From Glandiceps talaboti (taxonomy: Eukaryota > Hemichordata > Enteropneusta > Spengelidae): 64,000 bases of DNA. The position numbers and the translations under genes were made by a program. The DNA is taken from contig NC_135553.1 in NCBI RefSeq assembly GCF_964340395.1, forward strand, positions 28,577,949 through 28,641,948, in the 5' to 3' direction. Of this stretch, positions 1-11,278 are shown one piece after another; within the stretch, counting starts at the first letter, position 1; the number at the start of each line of letters is the position of its first letter. The notes beneath the pieces are model-generated. The model searched no databases, was not told the origin of the DNA, and was given only the letters and a program-made list of their open reading frames with translations.

Positions 1-832
1 ATCATCACCATACCTGTGGAATTGTTTTTTTTTTTACCTCAGCCTGACAACCTGTCTCATCAACATTCGTCAGTATTATAAGCAAAGCATACAATGGAAA
101 ATTACGATTGCTCTGACATTTCGACAAATTGTTAACACAACGATGAACCTATTGGCTATCCAACAAGTTTCAGCCTGATGGAAAACGATCTATTTGTGTT
201 AGGACAATTTGTAACCGGAACCGCCGGGAGTCAGTGAGACACGCAAGGTAACCAGCTCAAATGTATAGCCGTTGTGTTTATGTCTGACTGTGGTAATAAC
301 TGCGGAGGACATCGGTGGACCGTTAACGTTTTAGATGTTCGTCGTCACTTATTAATAATTGGGCAAAAGATGTATATGCTTTGGAAGGGAACATACTGGT
401 ATTTGCCCGTCGAATAGTTAAACACATTCGGCGTAACCGGTGTATACACACACCAGACAAGGCGTATCAAAACAAGGAAAGGAAACAAACTCATATAGAG
501 GAGATTTGTGTGGGATTTATGTCGTCTCAGCTTCATTAACTTTAGCTTAGTGGATAATCTTCCAACAACCTCAAAATACGAACAATTCCATGGTAAATAT
601 GGAAACACAAATATTTGATGTTACTATGTGATATTTCAGGTAACTATGTGTTTTATAATATCCATATTCAACATTTTAGTGCCGTCCTTATATAACTGTG
701 TAAAGGGAGCAAACAAATAAAACAGCAAATGTTATTAAGTCGCCTTTATCGATATCAATTGTTTGATATTGATTGGTGAAAGAATTCTGAAAAGACGGAT
801 CATCGTTGTAAAGTTATTGACTTCGTTATGAG
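1..832. other. 5' flank of the 455-aa ORF, no gene seen
   Basis: No convincing coding sequence on either strand. A strong-looking splice donor (CAAG|GTAACC, about 246) and a possible acceptor (tatttcag, about 640) could frame a non-coding leader exon, but nothing proves transcription. An in-frame TGA at 818-820 precedes the ATG at 833. A short upstream ORF (ATG at 828) overlaps that start and ends within seven codons. Confidence 0.4.
689..695 (+). promoter_or_regulatory. possible TATA box (TATATAA)
   Basis: A TATATAA heptamer about 140 bp upstream of the ATG at 833. Transcription starting about 30 bp downstream would leave a leader near 110 nt. In AT-rich DNA this can arise by chance. Confidence 0.2.
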
Positions 833-2200
833 ATGGCATGCTGGTTGAAATCACTGCGAATCATGAAAGCCACTTCTTCAGGATTTCGTCGACTTGGAGA
901 AGTTCCAAAGAAATGTGACGTAAACCACCCGAGTTGTAACCCGTTTTCTCGACTGACAGAGAAACGTTTAGCGGAACTTGCCCGACAGGCAACGCGATGT
1001 GAAGAAAGGTCGTTGACGAGATATTCTAGCAATTTAAAACAGTCTCAAGGACGTGCCGAAGACTACCGAGGTATTAATGAATATGATAAAAGTGAATATT
1101 TAGAGAGATCTCAGAGACATTTACAATTCCCGAAAATCGAAAAGAAAAACAAGAACTTCGGTAATAAAAACCAACTCGTAGCAAGCTGGAAGAAAAATAA
1201 ATTCTCGTCAAAGACGAAATCGAAAGATAATGAAAGTTTGACAGGTTCTCTACCTTCTTTGAATATTGTCAACAGTGCTCGCCAACAACAAGAATATGGA
1301 CAGAATGAAGAGATAGGGTTGGAAATCCCAGTTTCTGACAGAAGTTATGGGGCAAGAACACTTTGCAGTAGAAAAGATATTAATTTGGTATTAGCTCGGA
1401 CTAAGGCGGGTAGTTCGTGCTCGCGATCGACAGCCAGTTCTATTCGTCCCGGTTCTACGTGTTCATCTCCTCGGACCAAATCGCCGGTCAGTTTTATAAG
1501 ATCTCCACATTTTGTCACCCCAAATGTAACAATGGACGAAATTGTTTATTACTATGACAACCAATCAGGATCACGATTGGTAACTAGCTGTGAACGTTTG
1601 AAGCCCAAAAGAACAGAGAGCAGGAATACACGGGCGACGGAGATTCTGATCACCGAGTACAGCGATTACAACTCAGTGTCAACTAAAAGCTCATGTACAT
1701 CAGAACCAGGGGACGACAGTTTTAGGGATGGCAATAAAAGTGTTCGATCAATTGACATCAACTTGACAGCGTTGGGAATAGAAAGCCATAGATTCTACGA
1801 TGACGAAAACTTCAAGAAATACTCGGGAACGGATTCGAGAAATGAACATCATCATCATCATCATGACGATAGAGGATTAGAGTCCGACTCGACTTCAGGG
1901 TACAACAGTACGCCTTCCGACTCAGAAATAGTCGTGCATGAACCTTCAAAGACAACAACTAATCCGAAAGTTCCCCATGTACTATGGCGTGACAAACAAT
2001 ATCAAATTCCTATGCATTATATTTACGGCAGTCCTTCACGTTTAGCACCGATCATCATACCCGCTCATAGCGTCGATTGTCCTATGTGTAAACTGTTCTC
2101 CCCAACGACGGGTGATGTTTGTCCGCCAAATAGTCCGACGCCAGAATTCAAAAAAGATTACGGGTTTTACCCAGTACAAAGGTATCTTAATGTGCAATGA
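833..2200 (+). CDS. uncharacterised 455-aa disordered, basic protein
   Basis: This is the longest open frame in the window and is free of TE signatures. It starts at an ATG preceded by an in-frame stop and ends TGA TAG. The protein is Lys/Arg/Ser-rich and probably mostly disordered. Around residues 185-225 there is a Ser/Arg/Pro-rich stretch with several possible proline-directed phosphorylation sites (SPRTK, SPVS). A run of six histidines lies near residue 340, followed by an acidic/Ser segment. The C-terminus has a Cys pair (CPMC) and ends in a Tyr/Phe-rich tail. No signal peptide, membrane segment or recognised domain is visible. The last codons contain a plausible splice donor (AAAG|GTATCT, after 2181), so this stop may belong to only one of two isoforms. 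The even codon composition over 1.3 kb argues for a real gene. I do not recognise the family. Confidence 0.75.
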   Translation: MACWLKSLRIMKATSSGFRRLGEVPKKCDVNHPSCNPFSRLTEKRLAELARQATRCEERSLTRYSSNLKQSQGRAEDYRGINEYDKSEYLERSQRHLQFPKIEKKNKNFGNKNQLVASWKKNKFSSKTKSKDNESLTGSLPSLNIVNSARQQQEYGQNEEIGLEIPVSDRSYGARTLCSRKDINLVLARTKAGSSCSRSTASSIRPGSTCSSPRTKSPVSFIRSPHFVTPNVTMDEIVYYYDNQSGSRLVTSCERLKPKRTESRNTRATEILITEYSDYNSVSTKSSCTSEPGDDSFRDGNKSVRSIDINLTALGIESHRFYDDENFKKYSGTDSRNEHHHHHHDDRGLESDSTSGYNSTPSDSEIVVHEPSKTTTNPKVPHVLWRDKQYQIPMHYIYGSPSRLAPIIIPAHSVDCPMCKLFSPTTGDVCPPNSPTPEFKKDYGFYPVQRYLNVQ

Positions 2201-2656
2201 TAGTCCATAAAGCTGTTTTGTTGAAGTTGGAAAGAACGCAATTATCGTCGTTAAAGAAATGAACTGAACCAGTAGTTTACGATTTAATAATCACGCCTGA
2301 AGCTAGCTCTGGATTTATATGCTGCCGGATTTCGACACGTCTTCTCCCTCTCCGTGTCGAAACCGTATCAATCCAGAGTTAGCCTTAACCTAGTTCTGTG
2401 GTCTTGCTTGACAGTATTTTTTTGCTCTTTGTTCGTTTGCGAAATGTTGGCTTTTGTTGCACGTTATTGTTTGGGGTATTCATCTCAATAGAAGGGTAAT
2501 AAGAAGATTCACTTAGTGGGACCGAGTTACTTTACACCACTTGTTATGTCCGCCACTTTTACCCAGGAAGGGGCACGAACATTTGCTAAATTTAAGCACA
2601 CTCGCATTGCTGCAATATCTGTTTAACCTTTCACCGCAAAGACATAACTTTGAGCT

Positions 2657-2662
2657 AATAAA
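2657..2662 (+). other. candidate polyadenylation signal AATAAA
   Basis: AATAAA about 455 nt beyond the stop at 2200, suitable for the unspliced isoform of the 455-aa gene. No GT-rich downstream element was verified. Confidence 0.35.
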
Positions 2663-3249
2663 AGCAGCATCCTTTGCGATATATCACGAGTAATCATCTT
2701 CAAATTTATGAGTATTTTACCAATTTTCACTGACTGTTCCTTGCGTCTACCATGTGACTGTTTTTCGACTATGTTGTTTTCCTAACTCAAAACATGGTGA
2801 TGTTTCGCATGATAGAGTTCGGCATGCGAACGTACACTTGTTAAGAAATATCATGAAACTTTGAGTCACTGTGGTGCTCTTGACAAAATTGCAATTCATC
2901 AAAACGAACAATATGATCAAATGGCTCGTGTTCTGGGTTAGAGAGAAAGCTAACATAATCAAGTCCATTTAGTATTGTGTTAAAACACCACTCTCGTTCA
3001 CATTATTTTTGAAATCTTGCCCCATGACTTCATCAGCTTTGTGAGTATCTTTCGTCAATTGAAATGATCTTTCAATAGAATGGTACCGGTCTTTTACTCT
3101 TTGCCAACACAAATGTACTCCTTTAATACTGCCGGACATGTGAATATATGTATTTAAATGTAGACCCATTTCTATGAATAATTCCATAAATATATTATCA
3201 CCAGTAAACTAAAATTTTGAAACGAGTTCAATATTTTTTGTTATTTCAG

Positions 3250-3592
3250 TAACTTGTGTGGTGGTCAGAGGTTCAAATATATATATTTTAGTTCAAACGT
3301 GTCCGGTAGTGAGATGGGTCGAGTAATAAATTTAAGAATGCCAAGTCATGTCATATTCTTTCGCTCGTTTACGCATGCCCGTCTTTATGACCCCGTAAAG
3401 AATGGCTCGCGATCAGGTACGATAGATAATTCCAACTTCAGACAAAACGATGACAATATTGAATATTACGGAACCCTTGGTGGATCATACATGTCACATT
3501 ATTTACGTTTCCTCGAACGAGAAAACATACGTTCAGCCATATCGTTTACGGTATTTTCTGTGCATTTAATTATTTTCTTGTTTTTCATATGA
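3250..3592 (+). CDS. possible alternative 3' exon of the 455-aa gene, hydrophobic tail
   Basis: A polypyrimidine/AG acceptor (ttatttcag, ending 3249) opens a 113-codon frame that closes at 3592. Removing an intron 2182-3249, from the donor near the end of the previous ORF, joins the two in phase: codon 450 changes from Arg to Ser and reading continues through this exon. The predicted tail has a Cys-Gly-Gly segment, a polar middle, and about 19 hydrophobic residues at the extreme C-terminus, like a tail anchor. This isoform would be about 560 residues and membrane-associated. There is no ATG near the 5' end of the frame, which suits an internal or terminal exon. In-phase joining has a one-in-three chance of being accidental and no homology supports it. 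Confidence 0.4.
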
Positions 3593-3678
3593 ACCATATG
3601 TTTAAGTAGCCCGTAAGTTATTTTAGACCTCGTTTGTATTTGAAGAACTTTAAAGTCTCTTCTAGTGAATATGTAATG

Positions 3679-3684
3679 AATAAA
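3679..3684 (+). other. candidate polyadenylation signal for the alternative exon
   Basis: AATAAA 87 nt past the stop at 3592, within AATAAATAAATA. Its position suits a short 3' UTR for the alternative last exon. Confidence 0.35.
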
Positions 3685-3977
3685 TAAATACAACATTATT
3701 AAAATTGACTTTCCAGGGTAAAGTCTGAGCCAATGAACGATGTAATGAACTCCCTGGCGGTATAATTCAGGCGCAGTTAGAAAATGGAAGTTCTAAATAG
3801 TTAAAACTGTTGAGATGGATCCATTATTATCGTTGTTCATTTATAAGGTTAACAAAGTAACAGTACAAGATAACTGTCGTTACAGTATGTATGTCATATG
3901 ATAATGTATTGACAAACACATACACAATCATTACCTTTCCCTAAACTGTGTTTCTAATGCCTTAAATTTGTCTCCAA

Positions 3978-4230
3978 GTGATAATAATCTTTATTTATAC
4001 CGGATATTTATAAACTTGTCTCCCAAGAAGTTCAGTGAAGGCAAGCCATCATGGATTTAGGTTTAATGCTGAAAGAAACCAGAGTATCTGGGGAAAATTT
4101 GTGTTGTTTGGTACAGTAGTTTGGTAGACACTTTTCTTACTCACAGCATGGCAAATCAAACCCACACCAGGTTTGAACTTTGGTCGCAGTGGTAAGAAGC
4201 CCACGTCTTAACTTGGCCACCAACCCATGT
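3978..4230 (-). mobile_element. tRNA-derived SINE with Deu-like core
   Basis: Read on the minus strand, the head near 4230 resembles a tRNA. A box-A-like stretch (TGGCCAAGTTAAGACG) is followed about 35 nt later by a box-B-like stretch (AAGTTCAAACC, plus-strand 4170-4180), the RNA polymerase III internal promoter layout. Downstream is a body with CCCCAGATACTCTGGTTTC, which recalls the conserved core of Deu-type SINEs, then a LINE-like tail ending ATAAATAAAGATTATTATC. It lacks a tRNA cloverleaf 3' half and CCA end, so it is a retroposed element and not a tRNA gene. Confidence 0.6.
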
Positions 4231-4745
4231 TGACTTCCATCAAACTTGAACTTGACAAAACAATATCAGTACGACAGTATCATTATTCATGACGTTTTCA
4301 CCAAAGATGTTACTATAGCAATGTGTTTAGCAAACCTGTTGATATTTTATATCCCTAATCAGTTTTTGCTTGTACTCTTGTAATTTGAATCTGTTTATGA
4401 TGTACTTTATGAAGCATGACAGACCAGGTGTTGGTCACTTCATTTGAACAAAGGTGAGACTGATTTTATTTTAGCTGCGCATTTTAGTATGCTTTACTGA
4501 GAACCCACGAAAGTCATTTCTACCAATCCTGCATTGTGGAACTTCTTTAAAATGCAGTTTATACACCGAGGCATGGTTTTATTGGAACGATTCCCACATA
4601 AAGATTGTTTGGACAAGTAACAAAGTAGACATTACTTGTCTGTGTTTCCTGATTATGAGATAGGCAACTAAGATGAAATCAGTAACACTTGTCAATCTCG
4701 TTTATTCAAGTTCAAATGAATGCAGTCAGTACCCAACTGGCTTTT

Positions 4746-4812
4746 CTGACTGACTGACTGACTGACTGACTGATGAATGAATGAGTGAGTGAGTGAGTGA
4801 GTGAGTGAATGA
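4746..4812. repeat. GACT/GAGT compound microsatellite
   Basis: About seven GACT units pass into ATGA and then about six GAGT units, a visible one-base transition from one tetranucleotide phase to the next. Confidence 0.9.
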
Positions 4813-7040
4813 CATGTTTGTTTTCATTTCAAGCGAAATGTTAGAAACAGTTACGACCAGTAATTAAAACCTGAAACAATGTGGCTAAACAAAAGTCTTT
4901 TTCAAAACTGAACATTGCCACGAGTACATAATCTTTGGAATTAGAATTATTTTAGTGACACAAGCCGAGTTCATAAGCTTATTTCCTCATTAAGTGAAAC
5001 TTAATAAAACCATGTCTCAGTACAGTGTTAGTGTCGATACATGTCTTCTTTAACATTACTATTGTTTTTTGGAATTGTTAGAATAGTTGATTGAATAGTA
5101 GGAATTTCCTGAACAGGTTTGGTAGCATCATAAATTACTCCATCAGATCATTTATGGGTTGTATCTTAATATAATACCAGGTTTGAGTTCAGTCAATTGC
5201 AAGTGCTGGTTAAGTGTGCTTCTACAGTAGGTATACATGTACAATAATGCAAGTACCTTTTAAATATGCAGTAAAAACTAGGTCTAAAACATATAAACTC
5301 AGCTGCTGTCCACATTACATAAAACAGCTCATTTTAATACTCATATTTTATGTGGATCCAGACGTTGGAATGTAGCAATGCCAAAGAACTTTTGTCCAGT
5401 CAAAAGACATTCTATATCAGGTTTACTGCTTCAATCATATGTATTTCTTTTTTGTTCCTTTTAAATGTGAAAATGAAGCCAGTTTGTTGGAAAATCATAT
5501 GACGTCACCAAACCAAACACTAAAACAGTTCTACCAGAAGTTTATAGCAATCAAAGACAAATTAACAATATGAACATTATTCCATGTCAAACAGGAATAA
5601 TCAAATTCTTATTTGTTGAATGTGTTCCTGTTAGAATGTGTTGTTTTGATACTTCCTATCACATAGGTATATCTCCGTTCATTTTATATGGCAATAACTC
5701 ATAATAACTCTTTCCTTTTTTTAATAATAAAAATTACAATTATGCATGCAGCTACAATTGAAATAAAAAAAAAGAGAAGAGTCTGTGCAATTGATAGAAT
5801 TTAGGATCTCAAACAGATGCCGACTTCAGATATGGTACAGAGTTGCACATGTGGTAGGTTGCCATTGTATGCGTTATGTCAATAAGATTATAAAATGTAC
5901 AATATTACTATATGTGTTGTCATGTATGCCTTTTCATGTATTGCTGGTGATATACCATTACTACGTATACACCTGCCATCACTGAATTTGCTGTTTGTGC
6001 AAGTTTCTATGCAGGTTTAACTACCTTGGCAAAAATTCAATTCAGAAGTTCATTCTGGGAATACATTCCTGAGTGAATTGTCACGATGTATTTTATATGC
6101 TTATTAATTGATTTCATTATTTGCAGAGCAAACTCAACAGCGCAACCATGAGAAATTGACAAAGTGGAACAGCTGTCGTCTGTTTCACTTATTAAATTGC
6201 TTTTTGTCTCCATATTATGCATACATTGTATTTCAGTTGTGAATCTGCAGTTTTTGATGACATGTGTTGTTTCTACCTGAAGTCCACAATTCTACAACAA
6301 TGTGTGAACAAATAATGTGACTCTATTTAAAGTGATGATCAAATTCAAAGACGAAACTGATGAAACTGGACAATGTTCATAAGTCAATGGTTCTTAATGG
6401 AATAGACTTATACTATTAACAGGGGTCTACTTGACACTTTTTTTTTCGCCCAGTGATGAAATCGATGTGTACTTGTACTTGCAATTTAAGGCAAAGGAAT
6501 ATACTTTTAAATGGCCGTATTTTGGTTGAATGTGCATATATATAATACATGTGTGTATATGTAGCGCAGTTGTCTCTGCAAGCTAAAGTGAGTATGTGCA
6601 CACTTGTGTTTGTTTGTCAGAGTCTATGTCTATGTCATTGTCTGAATGTCTGTCTCTCTGCCTGCCTGCCTGTTTGTACACCCTAGATCTGATTACTACA
6701 TTACTGCAGTGCTCTCTGCTTTATTACTTGGTGTATGAAGACTATAAAGATTCAAAGACATGTCCATGTTGCTCTAAGTAAATAAATTATACATGATTAT
6801 ATTCATTTGTCAATAGTGGGACATTGGGATGAGGGTATTACATTGGGGTGTAAAGTGTAGGTGAATATGATTACATTGAATATTAAATGATAAAACAATT
6901 AAGCCAAGACATGTATACGATAGAATGGAAACGTGAGTTGATACTTATTGTGTGTAGGGCTGGGGGTTAGGGGGTATTAAAGTACTTGTCTATATGTCTG
7001 CTATTTTTCAGATCTGATTTTTGCATTAGGGAGCCTTCAG
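4813..7040. other. gene-free AT-rich stretch
   Basis: Only short chance ORFs occur here, with no splice-linked frames or domain motifs. A short CTGTCTCTCTGCCTG run near 6640-6672 is simple repeat. Confidence 0.5.
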
Positions 7041-7044
7041 TAAT

Positions 7045-7165
7045 TATGAGGGGGGGGGGTTAGGGTATGTCTGAGCTGTAAAATGTGACCCTCCCCCTAC
7101 TCCTTTTTCTAAAATGTGACCCCCCTACCAAGTTCTAAAATCTGACCCTTCCCCCATCTCAAAAT
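7045..7165. repeat. poly-G / 'tgacccccc' repeat fragment
   Basis: A run of ten G is followed by three degenerate repeats of AAAATGTGACCCCCC type. Similar poly-G cores with 'aaaatntgaccc' or 'gggagctgtcatt' flanks recur near 10,930, 15,690 and 38,370, so this is a dispersed repeat rather than a single-locus accident. Confidence 0.6.
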
Positions 7166-7210
7166 GACAAATTGACTGATAGATGGATGGAAATTATGTG
7201 GAGAGATTAA

Positions 7211-7567
7211 AGGGACAGTAGCTGTAACTTTTGATGATTTTTTTCAGTATGTTTTGTTCTGTGTATCAACTACAGTTTTTAGTTTCTTGTTCTACTCCAT
7301 AACACACATTGAAACACTCCCGTGTTTGGCAAACACTTGTAAACACAGCCTGTATATGTACAAACTGCATTGTTATTTTTGACAAGTGAATTTTAGTCTG
7401 GACTAAAATTACCAACAATAACAGTGCACTTTACACATATACAGGCTGTGTTGACAAGCCAAATACAAGGTATTTCAACATGTTTTAAGGAGTAGAACAA
7501 GAAACTGCACTTGACACACAGAACAAAAGTATTGAAAAAAGATCACCAAGTTACAGATACTGTCTCT
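7211..7567. mobile_element. hairpin MITE flanked by TTAA
   Basis: Almost the whole 357 bp is a long imperfect palindrome. The left arm (AGGGACAGTAGCTGTAACTT) reappears inverted at the right end, and internal blocks such as the 'acacagcctgtatatg' segment are also mirrored around a centre near 7390. It is bounded by TTAA at 7207-7210 and 7568-7571, the target duplication typical of piggyBac-type elements. There is no coding capacity, so it is non-autonomous. Confidence 0.75.
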
Positions 7568-7848
7568 TTAATGATTTGATTATACGACACATATTTCTGC
7601 CATGCACAAATATCAACAGATCTGAGGAAATCCCTGTCATTACATGAAGAATGCATGAGTTGGATGGTTGGTAAAAAGTGGCACGTCACAGCTACATGAA
7701 TTGTTGTAAACACTATACTTGATTAGTTTAGCTATCCAGGGTGGTTTTATGTGAAGTATTCTGCATTACTATCCAAAGAAAAAACCGTCTAAACTCAGCC
7801 TGTGCCCCATTTAATGTTTTATTGTAATGTATATTTGAAAGTATTTTT

Positions 7849-8340
7849 AGCACAACTGAACTAGGTTCAATACTGCTATAGGCATCGAGTAGCATCTGTG
7901 TGTGTGTATGTTCAATAAACATACGTTTCGTCTACAAACGGGCCTTCAGCCATGTTGCTCCGCAGCTATGGAACGATTTACCGACTGGGATTAGAATATG
8001 TAATACCGTTGACTGTTTTAAGAAAAGTTTAAAAACGCATCTCTTCCGCATAGCTTTTAATTAATTGTCTTTTAAGATGTATCAAGTGTTGTTTTAATGT
8101 CAAGTGCTTCTTTTTTTTTTAGATTTGTGAACCTTTTAGAGCATTTTATGGATTTACGGTATAGAAAAAAAATAAATAAAAATATTATGTATGTATGTGA
8201 ACGACTTAAAGTGAAAAACCACCAGACCGATTGGCTTGGCATTTGGTGGGGACATTATTTAGGGTTTGTAAATGGAAAATTGTTCAACTGAAAATGATCA
8301 CATCACAGATGTTCGTTTTGCGTTGAAATATGTAACTTGT
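7849..8340 (+). mobile_element. element A fragment, split by a LINE tail
   Basis: It begins with the element A terminal hairpin (AGCACAACTGAAC, loop, inverted partner, 7849-7877) and a TG-rich run. It resumes at about 8187 with the characteristic 'acgacttaaagtgaaaaacc' sequence also seen at 23,470. The interruption (about 7911-8186) is the LINE fragment listed separately. Confidence 0.6.
7911..8186 (+). mobile_element. LINE 3' fragment (CR1/L2-type C-terminus)
   Basis: In frame from 7921 to a TAA at 8062-8064 the sequence reads as the end of a CR1/L2/Jockey-superfamily reverse transcriptase ORF: a Phe-Ser-x-x-Ala-Pro-x-Leu-Trp-Asn motif, then Leu-Pro, Ile-Arg, Phe-Lys-x-x-Leu-Lys-Thr-His-Leu-Phe. 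It is too short for the usual ORF cut-offs. A 3' UTR and an AT-rich tail (AAAAAAAATAAATAAAAATATT) follow. The copy is severely 5'-truncated, as is normal for target-primed insertion, and sits inside element A. Confidence 0.8.
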
Positions 8341-8493
8341 TGTACTCCGAGATACTTTTTCTGAGCCTCGAAATGAAAGTTTCTTGTTTTATTGATGCAA
8401 TGAAATTATTAAATCTTTTATGGGCTACTTCACATGTCAATGTCAATGGCCCAAAGATTAAGATCTGTTTGAGGTTGCTTGGAAACCTGTTTT
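8341..8493. other. spacer between element A copies
   Basis: About 150 bp of AT-rich sequence with no recognisable feature. Confidence 0.3.
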
Positions 8494-9718
8494 TAGCACA
8501 GCTGAATTAAATCTTAGACACTATGATTAAAACAGGTTCATTTAAATACACAGTCCTTAGGCATTCAAAACACAGTTTGTACTAAGAATATGAAGTCACA
8601 CATCTTATGGGGAAAGAAAAATAGAGTCATATCAAGACCTCTATGATCATACTGTGTTTGGCAGGTTAAATTTACTGCATGATACTTTGGTGGGTGTATT
8701 ACCTTGGGTGTCTAGTTGGGAAATTGTTCAAATATAAATAATTTTACCACTGATGTGTGATTTGGGTCGAAAAATGTGATTTTCGGTCAAAAAATTAAAC
8801 TCAGTAACTACTGCGCAGATCAGTCTGAAATTTGAAAGGAACATTCCCAGGGGTGTTTACATTAAGAAATTTTTATGACATGATAATTCCATCCTTGATA
8901 TGCAAATTGGGGTTAAAATGTGTCTTTTTGGTAAAAAATCTTTAATTCCAAAACTACTCAGCAGATTGGGCTGAAATTAAAAGGGATGCATCTTACGGTG
9001 TATAGATGAAGAAATATTAAGCACATAGTGATCTCATGAGTGATATGCAAATTAGATGTAAAAATGTGAATTTTGGTCAAAAATTTGTATCTCAAAAAGT
9101 ACTTGGTCAGTGAGACTAAAACTTGGTGAGATGTTTCTAGAAGTGTTATTCTGCAGATTTTTTTCAAATATTTTGACACAATTGGCCCTAGTATAGCAAT
9201 CATGACCACGCCCATAGCAACAGCAAAAACGGTGGTGTATTTCACAAAATAACCACTCGGATCAAAAGACAATTGAATAAACATTCCAAACTTGAATGTA
9301 CGTAAAATTGCCCAGCAAGAAGACCACGCCCATAGCAACAGCCAAATAATCACACATATTACAAAGATAACAACAGGAATTGATAGACAAAGGTATAAGC
9401 ATTCAACAAATATGCAAATGTGCCTAGCAACAAGACCACGACCATAGCAACAGCCAAATGATCACATATATTGCAAAGATAACAGGGATTAATAGACAAT
9501 TGAATAATCGTAAAAAAATGTATGCAAATTTGCCTGGCAACAAGACCACACCCACAGCAACAGTCAAATAATCACATATATAGAAAAGATAACAATAAGG
9601 ATTCATAGGTGAATGAACATTGAAAAAATGTATGCAAATGTGTCTAGCAACATGACCACACCCATAGCAACAGACAAAGGATTAACAGCAGGATTGGATA
9701 GGCAACTGGATATTCATT
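8494..9718 (+). mobile_element. element A, first full-length copy (tandem-unit core)
   Basis: A degenerate terminal hairpin ('ttagcacagctgaa') leads into a spacer and then three related units of about 120 bp ('gatatgcaaattaggtgtaaaaatgtg' type). At least five further units of 110-117 bp follow, each carrying 'tagcaacaagaccacgccc', 'atagcaacagccaaa' and 'tgtatgcaaat' (about 9180-9700). No protein is encoded; short minus-strand ORFs across it come from the repeat itself. The breakpoint of the large tandem duplication lies inside it. Confidence 0.7.
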
Positions 9719-9885
9719 CAGCAAATTAAATGACCACCTATACCTAGCATGGCTGACCATGCTGATAAACATTTTTAAACTACAATGCCATTGGCACTAT
9801 TTTTTTTGTAGAAAATGTTACCCTATGTTTTAAATTATCACATAACCAGTACTTTAGAGTTGTTCTTCTACTGGTTGTTTAATCT

Positions 9886-10596
9886 ATGAAAGCCTGTACG
9901 TGCAATCTACAAAAAGCAAAAAAATAAAAATATCTCGTACGCTCGAGATAATAAGTAGTGCACGCAAGATAATGCTGTGCGCATGAGATAATATCTTGAC
10001 AGCATGATAATATCTCGCGTGCTATAGATAATAAGTCTTGTGCACAAGGTAATAAGTCATGCACACGACAGAATATCTTGAGCACATAAGATGATATCTC
10101 TAGTGCTATAGATAATGTCTTGTGCTCGAAATAATAAGTCGTTCGCACAAGATAATAAGTCATGTGCTCGAGACAATGTCATGCGTTTGAGATAAGTTAG
10201 GCGCACGATATAATATCTCGAGCACACGAGATAATATCTTGAGTGCTATTATCTCGAGAGCATGACATATTATCTCATGCACACAACATACCTTGAGAAC
10301 ACAACATATTATCTCAAGAGCATGACATATTATCTCGAGAGCATGACTTATTATCTCGAGAGCATGACTTATTATCTTGTGCGCACAACATATTATCTCG
10401 TGTGCACAACATAATATCTTGAGAGCACAACATATTATCTCGTGCACTACATATTATCTCGAGAGAACGACATTATCTCGAGAGCACAGTTATTATCTTG
10501 TGTACACGACATTATCTCAAGAGGACGAATACTATCTTGAGTGCACAAGAAATTTTCATTTTTTTGCTTTTGTACATGGCATGTATGAGCTTTCAT
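9886..10596. mobile_element. foldback element with short subrepeats, copy 1
   Basis: The outer ends are inverted: 'atgaaagcctgtacgtgcaa' on the left against 'atgaaagctcatacatgcca' read from the right. Both continue into an A-rich 'caaaaaaataaaaat' segment. The interior is made of 20-30 bp degenerate units around TATCTCGAGAGCA. They read 'gagataat' in the left half and 'attatctcgag' in the right, so the whole folds back on itself with a centre near 10,240. The layout is that of Foldback-type DNA elements. The ORFs across it (Cys/Ile/His-rich) are repeat translations, not proteins. Confidence 0.75.
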
Positions 10597-10929
10597 GTTA
10601 ATAATATATTCTATAGTAAAAAAATTGTCTCTTTTGGTTATACATATTCCTGTTGATTTATCTCAATTACTCGCTGTGAATTTTAATCCTCGAATTGAAA
10701 AGGTGGGGAAGATACTGCAGCCATGGCAGGGACGGGGTCTTACCCTGTATGGGAAGATATCTCTGTTAAAATCATTAGTTGTGTTGCAGTTCACTTATCT
10801 TTTCATGGCTCTCCCCCCTCCTAGCTTGATTTTCTTGAAAAAGTATATAAGTTTCTCTTGGATGAATAGCCGGACATGATAAAAAGGCAGCTTATTTGCA
10901 ATTCACATGATAAAAGGTGGTCTTAGGGA

Positions 10930-11278
10930 GCTGTCATTATTTATTTGACCGGGGGGGGGGGGGGGGGGGGCACTCAAAAACTGGGGAGTGAAAGGGGGGG
11001 GGGGGTGGCTACTCAAAATTGTACATGTTAAAATAGCACCAGAAAGCATTCTTTTAGTCCCTGAAATTCAAAAATCTCCAGGATGGGAGGGGGAAACCCA
11101 CTCCTGTACCCACCCCTGCTTGGCTCCCTCAAACTTTGATTCAACTAAATACCACCTACATGTAATTTCAAATTTTACCTATGGTACTACTTTGGGAATA
11201 AGCTGCATTCATTGCTACCCCTTCCTCTTGAAATATGCTACATCCATAACGTTAAAAGGAAATTCAAAGTTTGATTTT
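10930..11278. repeat. poly-G element inside the LINE, copy 1
   Basis: 'gggagctgtcatt' leads into a G18 tract, 'cactcaaaaactggggagtg', a second G run, and a CT-rich segment up to the tetranucleotide array. The same arrangement with different G lengths is at 15,671-16,014. Runs this long are prone to slippage and sequencing error. Confidence 0.65.

Noticed and set aside
4147-4230. Possible tRNA gene on the minus strand
   Set aside because: A- and B-box-like words are present but the acceptor stem and 3' half do not pair, and SINE body sequence follows; treated as a SINE.
8958-9606. 131-aa and 60-aa minus-strand hydrophobic ORFs (duplicated at 13,682-14,330)
   Set aside because: They read through element A tandem units and recur with the repeat.
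9879-10601. Cys/Ile/Tyr-rich ORFs of about 95 aa on both strands (also at 14,603-15,171)
   Set aside because: Periodic translation of the foldback subrepeats, with no codon bias or conserved motif.
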